64,000 nucleotides of DNA from G965237725 sp965237725 (GCA_965237725.1 OZ250151.1:3968001-4032000); one strand, 5' to 3'. Counted from the stretch's first letter, positions 18,936 to 27,569 are shown. The notes: a model not told the origin generated them from the sequence alone. Numbers and translations are program-made.

Positions 18936-19832
18936 ATGGTAACGGTAAAACCATTGAGCGTGCACATCGGTGCAGAAATGGGTGGGGTCGATCTCACTCA
19001 CTCTCTGTCCGTGGAGGAAGTAGATACTATTCGTGGCGCGCTGATTCAGTGGGGGGTTATCTTTTTTCGGGATCAACATCTTACCCATGAACAACATATT
19101 TCATTTGCGCGGAAGTTTGGTGAGCCAACACCTGCGCATGTGGTGTTTGGCAGTGACGCTGAATATCCTGAAATATATCCTGTAACCAAACATCGCAAAG
19201 CGATTGCCGCAAGACCATCAGCTGCGCGAGTCTGGAGCGATTGGCATACCGATCTTACAGCCGCGTTAAATCCACCGTTTGGGTCGATTCTTCGTGGGGT
19301 CGTGGTGCCTCCCTATGGTGGAGACACGCAATGGACCAGCATGACTGCAGCCTATCAAGGCCTTTCGCCAAAGATGCAAGGGTTTGTATCCGCTTTAAGA
19401 GCTGTCCATCGATTCATGATTGCAGAAAGTGGCGCGGATGCCCAAGACTATAATAATAGTGTCAATAGTAAAAATTTGGTATCGGAACATCCTATGGTAA
19501 CGATTCACCCGGAAACCGGGCAGCGTGCCCTATATACCAACTCAGAGTTTGTAGATCATATCGTCGGTTTAACACCTGAAGAAAGTAAATCCTTGCTACA
19601 TTTTCTCTGGGAACATTGTGTGCGACCGGAATATACGGTGCGTTTTAAATGGGAGGTGGGTAGTATTGCGTTCTGGGATAATCGTAGCAGCCAGCACCTC
19701 GCGATGAGGGATGTGTATCACACCGATTTTGACCGCCACTTTTATCGAGTAACCCTAAACGGTGCTATACCCGTAGGCGTAGATGGCCAAAAATCGAAAC
19801 TGATTTCTGGAGAGTCAATCCAGGGGATTTAA
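18936..19832 (+). CDS. TauD/TfdA-family 2OG-Fe(II) dioxygenase
   Basis: 298 residues, full length for the family. His104 and Asp106 (WHTDLTAAL) and His254 (WDNRSSQHLAM) form the iron triad, and an arginine shortly after (RHFYRVTL) binds 2-oxoglutarate. The N-terminal GAEMGGVDL and VIFFRDQHLT are standard. Known members act on taurine, 2,4-D, alkylsulfates and similar. Following the cysteine-dioxygenase-like cupin on the same strand, it would be consistent with desulfonation releasing sulfite, but no substrate can be read out. Confidence 0.92.
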   Translation: MVTVKPLSVHIGAEMGGVDLTHSLSVEEVDTIRGALIQWGVIFFRDQHLTHEQHISFARKFGEPTPAHVVFGSDAEYPEIYPVTKHRKAIAARPSAARVWSDWHTDLTAALNPPFGSILRGVVVPPYGGDTQWTSMTAAYQGLSPKMQGFVSALRAVHRFMIAESGADAQDYNNSVNSKNLVSEHPMVTIHPETGQRALYTNSEFVDHIVGLTPEESKSLLHFLWEHCVRPEYTVRFKWEVGSIAFWDNRSSQHLAMRDVYHTDFDRHFYRVTLNGAIPVGVDGQKSKLISGESIQGI

Positions 19833-19870
19833 TTGGGATTGTGTTGGAGTCGCGTTGATCCGTTGGGCCA

Positions 19871-19919
19871 GGTCAATGGATCGGGTCAATGGACCAAGCC
19901 AATGGACAAGCTCAATGGG
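19871..19919. repeat. Four imperfect 13-bp tandem repeats
   Basis: CAATGG recurs at 19874, 19887, 19900 and 19913, an exact 13-base spacing. The array sits between the TauD gene and the stop codon of the converging TPR gene and slightly overlaps the end of the latter. A second 13-bp array is present at 23931. Confidence 0.7.
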
Positions 19920-21567
19920 ACAGGCGACAAAAGCAGGATGACTTTATCGGTACATCAGCCTTATCAAGGGCGGCATCGAGAGTTGGCTTCAGCTTGTTGG
20001 CCTCTTTGTTACGACCCATTCTCACCAGACATTCGTGCATACCATGCAAACTCCATACATTGTTCGGATGTTGACACGGGCGCGGCAGGGTATCGTCAAA
20101 TCCGAGATCTGCGCGGTAGATTTTTTCAGCTTCCTCTACATGACTTTGTTCCAGTAGTAACGCGCCGAGGGCATGCCGCGTTGGCTGCATCCAGCCCCAT
20201 GGTTCATCGTAGGGTAAATGGTCGTATAGAAAAATTGAATGTCTCAATTGTTCAAATGCATCGTCATAGTTACCTTTACGATATTCAAGCTCGCCGTCCA
20301 GCATGGCAGATGCAACTTCCAAAATTTCTGCGCAGGTATTAACAAACAGTATTTTGGCGGAAGGCACTTTTTCTTTAGCTAATCGAAACTTGTTCCTGGT
20401 GTTTTCTGCTTCAAGTATATTTTCAGTCACAGCGTATGCGATAGATTTCGCATAATAAATCATGGCGATTGTGGTTGAGTACAACTCCGTGTTTGCAGGT
20501 ATTGGCTGATTGATTACCTCGTCCCATAAGCCAAATCTAATCATGACGTGCTGTTTAATGGAAACAAAAGGTTCCAGCCAGTCGGGCATGATCTCAAGTA
20601 CATCCTCACTCAATTGCTCGCATAATTCTTCGGCGGTTTCCATCGCGGTTTTCTTTTGACCGAGAAACATAGCGCCGTAAATTTTAAAATGATAATTATG
20701 AACCATGGAAAGTGTGTTGTCGTTGATAGCCGGATTACGTTTGAAATAGGCTTTATCTGCTGTAATGGCCTGATGATTTCGATGAACTACATTCCCATAC
20801 TCGCCACACAACACATCAATATGGCTTGGCATGTGAACTAAGTGGCCGGCGTCAGGGACAAGATCGGCCAGGGTATTGGCCGCTTTCATCGATTTTTCTG
20901 GAAATGGAGACATTTCCATAAGATGGATATAGGTGTGCAATAGGCCTGGGTGGGTATTTGAACCCAGATGAACCAGTTCCTTAAATGCGGTTTCCAACAC
21001 TTGCATGGCTTCGAGGGTATCTGCATTGGCAGCAGGTTGTCCTGACTGGATATCCCATAGTTTCCAGGGCGTTCGCGTCATTAGCGCTTCTACAAATAAT
21101 GTAATGACATCGAGATCGTGTGGAAACTGGTTATACACCTCGCGCATCTTGTTTGCATAGTTGTCAATCCAAGGAGAGTAGTCCTCGATTGAAGCGTCAT
21201 CAGGGTATCGGTTTGCTAATGCATCGATGAGTTCAGACTCAAGTGATGTCGCATCATTTAAATGAATTTTTGCGGTTGTAATAGCATCCTGCGCAATTGA
21301 TATAGCGTTTTCTTTTTCCTGGTTATTGAAATACTGCCACCATTTGTTGTAATTTGGTCCAATAACATAACCGATACCCCAGTAAGCAAGGGTACATTTA
21401 GGATCACATGCTGCAGCTTTTTTAAAACATTCAGCGGCTTCTTGCTGATTGTATGCATAAGTCCAGAGTAAACCGCGATCAAACCACAGTTGAGCATCAG
21501 TTGATTGTGTTGCGATGGGTCGACTATAGCCACCCAAATTAAAATAGTTTGATCCTTCCCTCATCAC
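19912..21567 (-). CDS. Tetratricopeptide-repeat protein
   Basis: 551 residues. The N-terminal region has LWFDRGLLWTYAYNQQEAAECFKKA followed by DPKCTLAYWGIGYVIGPNYN, the signature of a widespread TPR family of unknown function, with further TPR-like helical pairs to the C-terminus (RKGNYDDAFEQLRHSI, ALGALLLEQSHVEEAEKIY). A conserved His-rich middle section (HTYIHLMEMS, HLVHMPSHIDVLCGEY) looks like a metal or active site, but no activity is established. GTG at 21567 lies 11 bases after AGGAGG; ATG is the next codon. The C-terminus runs into the 13-bp repeat array. Confidence 0.83.
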   Translation of the reverse strand: MMREGSNYFNLGGYSRPIATQSTDAQLWFDRGLLWTYAYNQQEAAECFKKAAACDPKCTLAYWGIGYVIGPNYNKWWQYFNNQEKENAISIAQDAITTAKIHLNDATSLESELIDALANRYPDDASIEDYSPWIDNYANKMREVYNQFPHDLDVITLFVEALMTRTPWKLWDIQSGQPAANADTLEAMQVLETAFKELVHLGSNTHPGLLHTYIHLMEMSPFPEKSMKAANTLADLVPDAGHLVHMPSHIDVLCGEYGNVVHRNHQAITADKAYFKRNPAINDNTLSMVHNYHFKIYGAMFLGQKKTAMETAEELCEQLSEDVLEIMPDWLEPFVSIKQHVMIRFGLWDEVINQPIPANTELYSTTIAMIYYAKSIAYAVTENILEAENTRNKFRLAKEKVPSAKILFVNTCAEILEVASAMLDGELEYRKGNYDDAFEQLRHSIFLYDHLPYDEPWGWMQPTRHALGALLLEQSHVEEAEKIYRADLGFDDTLPRPCQHPNNVWSLHGMHECLVRMGRNKEANKLKPTLDAALDKADVPIKSSCFCRLSH

Positions 21568-21698
21568 CTATTGTGAGTCCTCCTAGCCTCATATTCAGAT
21601 GAATGATTATTATTGTCTAAAATATACGGGTATACAACTATCTTACCAATGAATTTTACTATAAAAACTATGCTGAACTGGCGGAAATTAGTAGGTTC

Positions 21699-23522
21699 TT
21701 ATGAGGACTTATTCAAATTAAGGAGTTGATTGTTTACCTCAAAAATAGATTCCGATTCCGGTTCATCGCATAAATTTGCAATGGGTAAAATTGATTGAAT
21801 ATTGTTGTACAGGCAACGGGTGTTAGGTTGAGGAATATTAAGCATTTTGTTGGTAGGTAGTTTTGATTCCAGCCCCTGTTGAATTTTTCCAAGTAAAAAG
21901 CCCCTTTGTTGATCGAGCATGGATTCAATCCGATTGGCAAGATATCCAATTATTTTCAAATCTCGTTGATCCGTTGATAACTCGTAATATCCTTTAAGAA
22001 TTCTAGTGGAACTAGCCGACTCGGGTAATGTCATTGTGTAATTGATTCGGTTTGGGTACAGGGTGAAAATCAAATGAGGAGATATCGCTATACGGACACA
22101 TGTTCTGTGAAGATCCGTTGGCAGATGTGTAAGATTGGGTAGCAGCGCTTGATAATTTCTTATGCTCCAAAATTTCGACGACCCGGAATTGCAAATTTTA
22201 TGTCGCCAAATTGGAATTTGGTCGATGATTTCAGTTTTAGATGAATTACCAAATAGCTGATGAGTTAATGAGATCCGAGGTGGTATTTGATCCAGGTCAT
22301 ATTCCGCCAGTTGAATTACCTTCCAGTTAAATGGCAATACTTCGGTGCTGGTGACACCGTGTGCAAGGAACATTGATGGCAGGTCATATTTGGAAAACAG
22401 ATGGTTGACTGATTCCAGTGAAGCAGAGACACTAGCTCCATTGGGTTCGAATTGAATAAATATGAAGCCGTTCCAGATTTCAAGATTGAACCGGATTAAT
22501 TGTATGTATTTCTTATCAATATTCTCGAATGCTGATATTTTCGGCGTTTTCAAAAGGTTGCCTTTAAAATCATATAACCATTCATGAAATGGGCAGGTTA
22601 TTACCGACTTGCAATGACCTGCATAGTTCTCAAGTAAAATCGTGCCCATATGTTTACATGAGTTTTCCAGTGCTCGTATGCGCGTATCGTTACCACGTAT
22701 TATGATAGCGCGCTGGCCCAATGCATCAAAGCGCAGGAAATCCCCTACAGTGGGTATGTCATTCACATGCCCCGCGATTAACCAACTTTTTCTGAACAAT
22801 TCGCTTACTTCGAGTCTATAATAATTTTCATTGGTAAACGTCCAACGCGGCAATAGGTCGCTCTCTGTAGAACTATCTTTTTGCACAACAGGCTGCAAGT
22901 TCAATTGCTCGCTGGGTTTCGGGTCAGCAAACAAACTTTCAATGAGGTTTAAACAGGTTTTTGTGGCTCCACGAAGATTGAAATCGGGTCTGTGTTGTAC
23001 GTATTTATGGAATTGATAATTAACCAGTTGATCAATAGCCTGGGAGATCGCATCACTATCGCAATGTGTAAGACCCTGTTTTTGAATTAACAGATCAATT
23101 TGCCTGGTCAGATTGTATTGAATTTGTTTTTCAATTTGACCAATTATTTGGAAGTAGGTAGTACGTGAATTTGGATCTACAAGAAAAGACTGCCAAGTGG
23201 CCAGTTTTTCGTAAACAAATATGGGCGGTCGAAAGCTAATCCTGACAAAGTCTTTTATAATTTCTATGGGTTCTTTGTTCGTGCTAAATATGGGGTTGAT
23301 GACATTCCTGTACTCCTCGGCAATAAATTCCAATGTGCTAAACAGGAGCTTGTCCCGGCTATGAAAGTAGTAATGAACAATCCCAGCAGACAAGCCCGAA
23401 GCCTTGGTTACTTTGACGATTGTGGTATTCGCTAACCCGTTTTCGCAAATTACCTGTATCGCAGCTTCAATTAATTGTTTCTTGCGATGGTCCTGATTCT
23501 TGGGATTTCCTGCATAACTCAT
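21699..23522 (-). CDS. TetR-Rieske oxygenase-like fusion regulator, copy A
   Basis: 607 residues from the ATG at 23522; an ATG at 23720 would add 66 residues. I chose 23522 because it leaves nine residues before QDHRKKQL, exactly as in paralogue B. Order: TetR/BetI-like helix-turn-helix (IVKVTKASGLSAGIVHYYFHSRDKL), TetR ligand-binding helices, then a Rieske domain with CKHM and CPFHEW intact, then an oxygenase-like C-terminal domain. In the latter the first iron histidine is Gln (DLDQIPPRI), the second is Ile, and the acidic ligand aligns with Arg, so it should not bind catalytic iron. Probably a redox- or ligand-sensing repressor. It is tandem with paralogue B. Confidence 0.88.
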   Translation of the reverse strand: MSYAGNPKNQDHRKKQLIEAAIQVICENGLANTTIVKVTKASGLSAGIVHYYFHSRDKLLFSTLEFIAEEYRNVINPIFSTNKEPIEIIKDFVRISFRPPIFVYEKLATWQSFLVDPNSRTTYFQIIGQIEKQIQYNLTRQIDLLIQKQGLTHCDSDAISQAIDQLVNYQFHKYVQHRPDFNLRGATKTCLNLIESLFADPKPSEQLNLQPVVQKDSSTESDLLPRWTFTNENYYRLEVSELFRKSWLIAGHVNDIPTVGDFLRFDALGQRAIIIRGNDTRIRALENSCKHMGTILLENYAGHCKSVITCPFHEWLYDFKGNLLKTPKISAFENIDKKYIQLIRFNLEIWNGFIFIQFEPNGASVSASLESVNHLFSKYDLPSMFLAHGVTSTEVLPFNWKVIQLAEYDLDQIPPRISLTHQLFGNSSKTEIIDQIPIWRHKICNSGSSKFWSIRNYQALLPNLTHLPTDLHRTCVRIAISPHLIFTLYPNRINYTMTLPESASSTRILKGYYELSTDQRDLKIIGYLANRIESMLDQQRGFLLGKIQQGLESKLPTNKMLNIPQPNTRCLYNNIQSILPIANLCDEPESESIFEVNNQLLNLNKSS

Positions 23523-23818
23523 ATAACTGATATCCGGCGTGCTGGTGTTAGTTTTTAAGGACCTATCAGTTTGTGGTAAACGTTTGCACAGTACGTCGGT
23601 TGATGGATAGGATTCAAACAACTGTAAACCCGTGGTGCCACCTGTGCATTTTCCTAATCTTTGCCGATTTCCTTGGGTTTGAATGACGCTATACCCCATG
23701 GCGAATTTATCAACTACCAAGTCCAGTTAAAGATTGCTTAGACAAAATTTTAATTTCTAATATCGAAATTGTGCTGATCTCATTCTGATGCTCGATAGAA
23801 AGTATTGAGGATCAAATT

Positions 23819-23847
23819 TTGAATGACAATACAAAATATTTGAATTT
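23819..23847. promoter_or_regulatory. 29-bp candidate operator, site 1
   Basis: TTGAATGACAA, ten bases, TTGAATTT. It matches the pattern TTGAAYGNCAA-N10-TTGAATWT found at 26273, 26669 and 27685 with identical spacing. The half-sites start 21 bases apart, two helical turns. It lies 297 bases upstream of the preferred start of fusion regulator A. Confidence 0.5.
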
Positions 23848-23930
23848 GGTCGTTTTGTTCTAACGTAATTTCGGATCCAGGATAAGCAGGTTGTGAAAAT
23901 CCGGGTGTTAGAAATATTTAGTCCCGATGG

Positions 23931-23982
23931 TGCCCGAGCAATATGCCCGAGTAATATGCCAGAGCAATATGCCAGAGCAACG
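23931..23982. repeat. Four 13-bp tandem repeats
   Basis: Units are TGCCCGAGCAATA, TGCCCGAGTAATA, TGCCAGAGCAATA and TGCCAGAGCAACG. Non-coding, between the two fusion-regulator genes. Same unit length as the array at 19871. Confidence 0.85.
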
Positions 23983-24012
23983 AGGTCAAAGACCTTGGTC
24001 TAGAGGGAGAAG

Positions 24013-25938
24013 TTAGCCGGTTTCGCTCAGCTGCAAGTGGATTTCAGCAATGGTCCCAGACGCAGGTTCCCGAATAAATTTGCTGATGGGTAGCGCTTTG
24101 TGAATATTATTATAAAAAATATTAACGTTGTTTTCCGACACCGGTCGAATACTATTTATTTTTTGATGCGATTCCAGCCCTTGCTGTAATTTTTCGAAAC
24201 AATCCGTTCTTTGGATATCTAATGAAGCGTTTATACGTCTTGTTAGGTATCTGATAGCTTTAACCGATTGGCGGTGATCATCTAAACCATAAAACCCAGT
24301 AATAATCCGGGTTGAATCTGTACCCTCGGGCAGGGTCATAGTATATTTTATGCAATCCGGGTAGAGGGTAAATACGAGGTAGGGGAATACGGTGATTTGA
24401 TGACAGGCTCGGCTGTTCTCCGCAGTTAAATGCTCAAATTCGGGTAACAGCCCCTGATAGTGACGTATGCTCCAGTGGTCGGCTTGATCGGCGGCTTGAT
24501 CGGCGGCTTGATCGACGGCTTGATCGACGGCTTGATCGACGGCTTGATCGATATTACAAATTTCTGCTGACCGTATCGGGATTCCATCAACAACACGAAT
24601 TTTGCTCGAGTTCCCATAAAGCTGATGAAACGAAGAATGGTGGGTGGGAATTTGATCCAGATCATAATCAACTTCCTGAATAATCTTCCAGTTGTACTGT
24701 AGTGTTTCTTCAACTCGTGTGTTCGGGATTGGTGAGATGGAATCCAGGTTATAAGCAGAGAATATGGGATTGACCGAATTTAGTTGTTCTTCAACAGAGA
24801 ATTCGTCAGGCAATTGGCCAGGCAATTGGCCAGGCAATAGGCTAGAGATTTCACCTGAACTTAATCGAATAAAAATAAACCCATTCCAGATTTCCAGGTC
24901 ATAACCAGGCAATTGAATATCTTTCTTTTCCACATGTTCGAATGCCTTGATATTCGGAATTTTTACCAGTTTTCCTTTCAGGTCATAAACCCACTCGTGA
25001 AAGGGGCAGGTCAGTCTTGAATCGCAGTGGCCATGACGATCTTCTAGCAGTCGCGTACCCATATGCTGGCAGGTATTTTCCAATGCGCGGATTTGTTTAT
25101 CTTTTCCACGAATTATGAGAGCCCGCTCATTCAGAGCTTCAAGTGTCAGATAATCTCCGGGATTTGGAATATCATTAACGTGACCGACCACCAACCAGTT
25201 TCGTTTAAATAATTCATTTTGTTCCAGGGCTAAATATTCTTCATTGGAATAGGTCCAATTTGGCAGCGTTTCGCATTCAGACTCAGATTCAAGTTTAGTT
25301 ACCGGAATCTGTCGGGAAAATATATAGTCGTCATGCTCGCTACCAAACAGACTAGTCACTAAATCAAGGCAGGTATTTTCTGCACTTTGTAAATCAAAAT
25401 CCATTTTTTTCTGAATATACTTATACCAATGATAATCCACGATCTGGGCAATGGCATGGGCACTAGGTTCACATTTGCAATGTGTCAGGTTGTTTCTGGC
25501 GATAAGAAGTACAATTTGTTTGCACAATTTCTGATGAATACGGGACTCGATTTCTCCCACCGCTTCGTAGTAGCTTTTACGGGTTTTTGAATTAGCGCAG
25601 AAGGATTGCCATAACGTCACTTTTTCATAAACGAATATGGGTGGCACAAAACAGGCATGAATGTACTCCCTTAATATTTCCAGTGGGTCTTTTTCAGATT
25701 CAAATATACAATTTAGAATAGCTTCGAATTCACAAGCAATGTGCTCTAGTGTGCTGATTAACAATTGATCTCTACTCTCAAAATAATAGTTAACAATGCC
25801 AGTAGATAATCCAGCAGATTTGGTAACTTTAGCTATTGTGGTATTGGCGAGACCATTCTCACTGATGACATATAGCGCAGCATCTATTAGTTGCTTTTTC
25901 CGATGGTCCTGATAGCGGAAAGTTTGTGGTTTATTCAT
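24013..25938 (-). CDS. TetR-Rieske oxygenase-like fusion regulator, copy B
   Basis: 641 residues. Residues 10-55 are a BetI-like TetR DNA-binding domain (DHRKKQLIDAALYVI, IAKVTKSAGLSTGIVNYYF); 80-195 are TetR ligand-domain helices. Residues 230-345 are a Rieske domain with Cys290, His292, Cys311 and His314. From about 350 an oxygenase-like domain follows, with NWK at 416-418 and DYDLDQIPTHH where the iron histidines belong: the first is Gln429, His434 remains, and the acidic ligand aligns with Arg577. Two in-frame minisatellites add LPGQ repeats (about 369-376) and DQAV/DQAA repeats (about 463-487). Likely a DNA-binding sensor that keeps a redox-active cluster but not catalysis. Paralogue of copy A. 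Confidence 0.9.
   Translation of the reverse strand: MNKPQTFRYQDHRKKQLIDAALYVISENGLANTTIAKVTKSAGLSTGIVNYYFESRDQLLISTLEHIACEFEAILNCIFESEKDPLEILREYIHACFVPPIFVYEKVTLWQSFCANSKTRKSYYEAVGEIESRIHQKLCKQIVLLIARNNLTHCKCEPSAHAIAQIVDYHWYKYIQKKMDFDLQSAENTCLDLVTSLFGSEHDDYIFSRQIPVTKLESESECETLPNWTYSNEEYLALEQNELFKRNWLVVGHVNDIPNPGDYLTLEALNERALIIRGKDKQIRALENTCQHMGTRLLEDRHGHCDSRLTCPFHEWVYDLKGKLVKIPNIKAFEHVEKKDIQLPGYDLEIWNGFIFIRLSSGEISSLLPGQLPGQLPDEFSVEEQLNSVNPIFSAYNLDSISPIPNTRVEETLQYNWKIIQEVDYDLDQIPTHHSSFHQLYGNSSKIRVVDGIPIRSAEICNIDQAVDQAVDQAVDQAADQAADQADHWSIRHYQGLLPEFEHLTAENSRACHQITVFPYLVFTLYPDCIKYTMTLPEGTDSTRIITGFYGLDDHRQSVKAIRYLTRRINASLDIQRTDCFEKLQQGLESHQKINSIRPVSENNVNIFYNNIHKALPISKFIREPASGTIAEIHLQLSETG
24481..24552. 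repeat. In-frame 12-bp minisatellite, six units
   Basis: Six units of GGCTTGATCGRY-type sequence encode DQAV/DQAA repeats on the reverse strand in fusion regulator B. Paralogue A lacks them. The unit length keeps the frame, so copy number can change without breaking the protein. Confidence 0.9.
24807..24842. repeat. In-frame 12-bp minisatellite, three units
   Basis: CAGGCAATTGGC occurs twice plus a third degenerate unit and encodes LPGQLPGQLP in fusion regulator B, in a linker of the oxygenase-like domain that is shorter in paralogue A. Confidence 0.85.
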
Positions 25939-26272
25939 GTTTGGATGTTTGCCTGATATTGTTTACGGTTGGTAAAGGATACCGGGCGATAGCACGATAT
26001 GATGCTTTTATTGGCATCGGTACATAGCATTAAGCACCATGCCTTAATTGTATTACAGGCCTGCATGGATGCAGACCAGTTAAATCTCCACCAGAATCTG
26101 CACCATAATTTCATGGGCATTCTTGATTTGAAAGCGCAACTTTTCGCTAGAATTTTGAATTTAATCACCAAATCTGAAAATCACCTCAATTGCGCTAAAC
26201 GTTATAATAATATCCTCATTTCGAAATTTACTTCCAAAATGGGAGTAGAGGTCAAATTATAGGGAATATAAG

Positions 26273-26301
26273 TTGAATGACAATCTCGAATTTTTGAATA
26301 T
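26273..26301. promoter_or_regulatory. 29-bp candidate operator, site 2
   Basis: TTGAATGACAA, ten bases, TTGAATAT. It lies 335 bases upstream of fusion regulator B, close to the distance seen for site 1 and gene A. Confidence 0.5.
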
Positions 26302-26505
26302 AGCGAACTTAATTTACTTGGTTTTACGTTATCTCTTTGAAAGTAAAGGTTAATCTCGTTTTCTGACAAAATATCACATTTAAATCCAGTATATCCGGAC
26401 TAACACGTCGAATCGGCATAGAAACGGAATATTCCAATCCAATTCGGTGCTCAGCGAAATTACAGGTGGGTTTACAACCTTAAAGCTAATCATTTTGGTT
26501 GGATT

Positions 26506-26545
26506 TAAAAAAAACCCGTAACGCCTGGTGTTGGCGTTACGGGTT
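26506..26545 (-). terminator. Strong rho-independent terminator, reverse strand
   Basis: AACCCGTAACGCC and GGCGTTACGGGTT form a perfect 13-bp stem (26513-26525 and 26533-26545) with a 7-base loop. On the reverse strand the stem is followed by a run of eight T. It would end reverse-strand transcripts coming from the 194-residue gene or from a promoter near site 3. Confidence 0.9.
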
Positions 26546-26668
26546 AGAAGAAACACTAACTCGAGCTGAGATTGAAAACACATGTGAGGATGTTGGTCTC
26601 GAATCAATGTGGTGGAACTTCTTCAAGTCTCCATCGGAGGAGAGATTAAGAGTAGATATCATTCAGGA

Positions 26669-26697
26669 TTGAACGGCAAAAATGTAATTTTGAATAT
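26669..26697. promoter_or_regulatory. 29-bp candidate operator, site 3
   Basis: TTGAACGGCAA, ten bases, TTGAATAT. No start codon follows on the reverse strand before the terminator about 125 bases away, so it might control a short RNA or be a remnant. Confidence 0.45.
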
Positions 26698-26758
26698 GAC
26701 GTATTTGGGTATTAACGTAACGCTTTCAGTAGGTATTTGGTGGTGTTTCAATGTCGAT

Positions 26759-27343
26759 TTATTTTCGAACTTCATAACAACTGGACTTCTCTTTGACGAT
26801 GTTAATCGCGGACTCAGTATCATTTAAACTCTCATAAGTTAACTGGAACTGGGCATGCCAGCTGTTTTTTGCCGTCAGGATTAATTTTGAATATATTTTT
26901 GTTTCCATGCCTGGGTAAATTATCCCGTCACCTGGATTTAACTTTAGAATTTTATTGTTGATGATTAATTCGTGGTTATGATTTTCGTTTAAATCGCGAT
27001 GTCCGAGACAAAGGATGCAACCGATTTCTCCATAGCCCTGTTGCTGATTTTTTTGGACAATTTCAATTAGGGGATCCCTGTGGGTACGTGAATTCTGAAC
27101 GTTAAAATTCACACCAGCCAATAGTTCAATTTTTGGTCTCAAATACTGCAACAGAGTGTCCATAAATGGATCACTATGGATTGGGTAGACATCAGTTTTT
27201 AAAGAGAATCTTGCCAGGCTAGATTTCGAATTCTTCTCCATGGCGCGGAGATATAATTTTGCCGTATTGGCCATTTCTATTGAAATTAATTTCTTCCCCA
27301 GCACAATATTATTCTTAGAAAAGGATTGGTCAGGGCTAGCCAC
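26759..27343 (-). CDS. Hypothetical protein, possibly a degenerate 2OG-oxygenase fold
   Basis: 194 residues from a GTG at 27343; ribosome binding site not evident and the ATG at residue 24 is an alternative. No signal peptide. The middle shows THRDP (an H-x-D pattern), a run of strands GEIGCILCLGHRDL, and LNPGDGIIYPGMETKIY, which is reminiscent of the double-stranded beta-helix of prolyl-4-hydroxylase-type oxygenases. The distal histidine expected after the PGD turn is absent, so catalytic activity is doubtful. The family is not recognised. It is divergent from the ectoine operon, and site 4 of the shared motif lies in the space between. Confidence 0.6.
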   Translation of the reverse strand: MASPDQSFSKNNIVLGKKLISIEMANTAKLYLRAMEKNSKSSLARFSLKTDVYPIHSDPFMDTLLQYLRPKIELLAGVNFNVQNSRTHRDPLIEIVQKNQQQGYGEIGCILCLGHRDLNENHNHELIINNKILKLNPGDGIIYPGMETKIYSKLILTAKNSWHAQFQLTYESLNDTESAINIVKEKSSCYEVRK

Positions 27344-27540
27344 TTAGAAATACTGTCAGTTAATATTTAGACAAAACTGAAACTGTTAAATTTGAATAGT
27401 ATGATGCGTTGGCATGGGTGGGCATTGGAATCTGTAATAGCGGTTATGAGATTCGATCTATTTAAAATTGAATGCTGTTACGGGTACTGGTTTTATTGCT
27501 GCGCAATGATTTATTTTTTGACTATGTCGGGAAAAACAAC

Positions 27541-27569
27541 CCGCAGCACCAAATGTAATGATGCTGCGG
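27541..27569 (-). terminator. Hairpin, possible weak terminator
   Basis: CCGCAGCA and TGCTGCGG form a perfect 8-bp stem with a 13-base loop. On the reverse strand the stem is followed by GTTGTTTTTCCC, a moderate T-tract. It lies between motif site 4 and the 194-residue gene, so it might act as an attenuator. Confidence 0.35.

Larger units (their letters stand above)
23523..24012. other. Regulatory stretch upstream of fusion regulator A
   Basis: 490 bases between copy A and the stop of copy B. It holds the 29-bp motif at 23819-23847, a four-unit 13-bp tandem array at 23931-23982, and a small hairpin (AGGTC, AAA, GACCT) next to the B stop. An alternative in-frame start for copy A (23720) would make the first 198 bases coding. 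Sequence around the motif resembles that upstream of copy B (TCGAAATT and GAGG-TCAAATT blocks), so the promoter regions look duplicated with the genes. Confidence 0.55.
25939..26758. other. 820-base non-coding regulatory region
   Basis: Between fusion regulator B and the 194-residue hypothetical gene. It holds two copies of the 29-bp motif (26273, 26669) and a strong reverse-strand terminator (26506-26545). No frame here has coding character. Half-site-like TTGAATTT also occurs at about 26156. Confidence 0.6.

Noticed and set aside
23931..23982. CRISPR-like array
   Set aside because: Four directly adjacent 13-base units without spacers, and no cas genes.
26380..26607. Small reverse-strand frame of 75 codons
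   Set aside because: It spans the strong terminator hairpin and has no ribosome binding site or recognisable motif.
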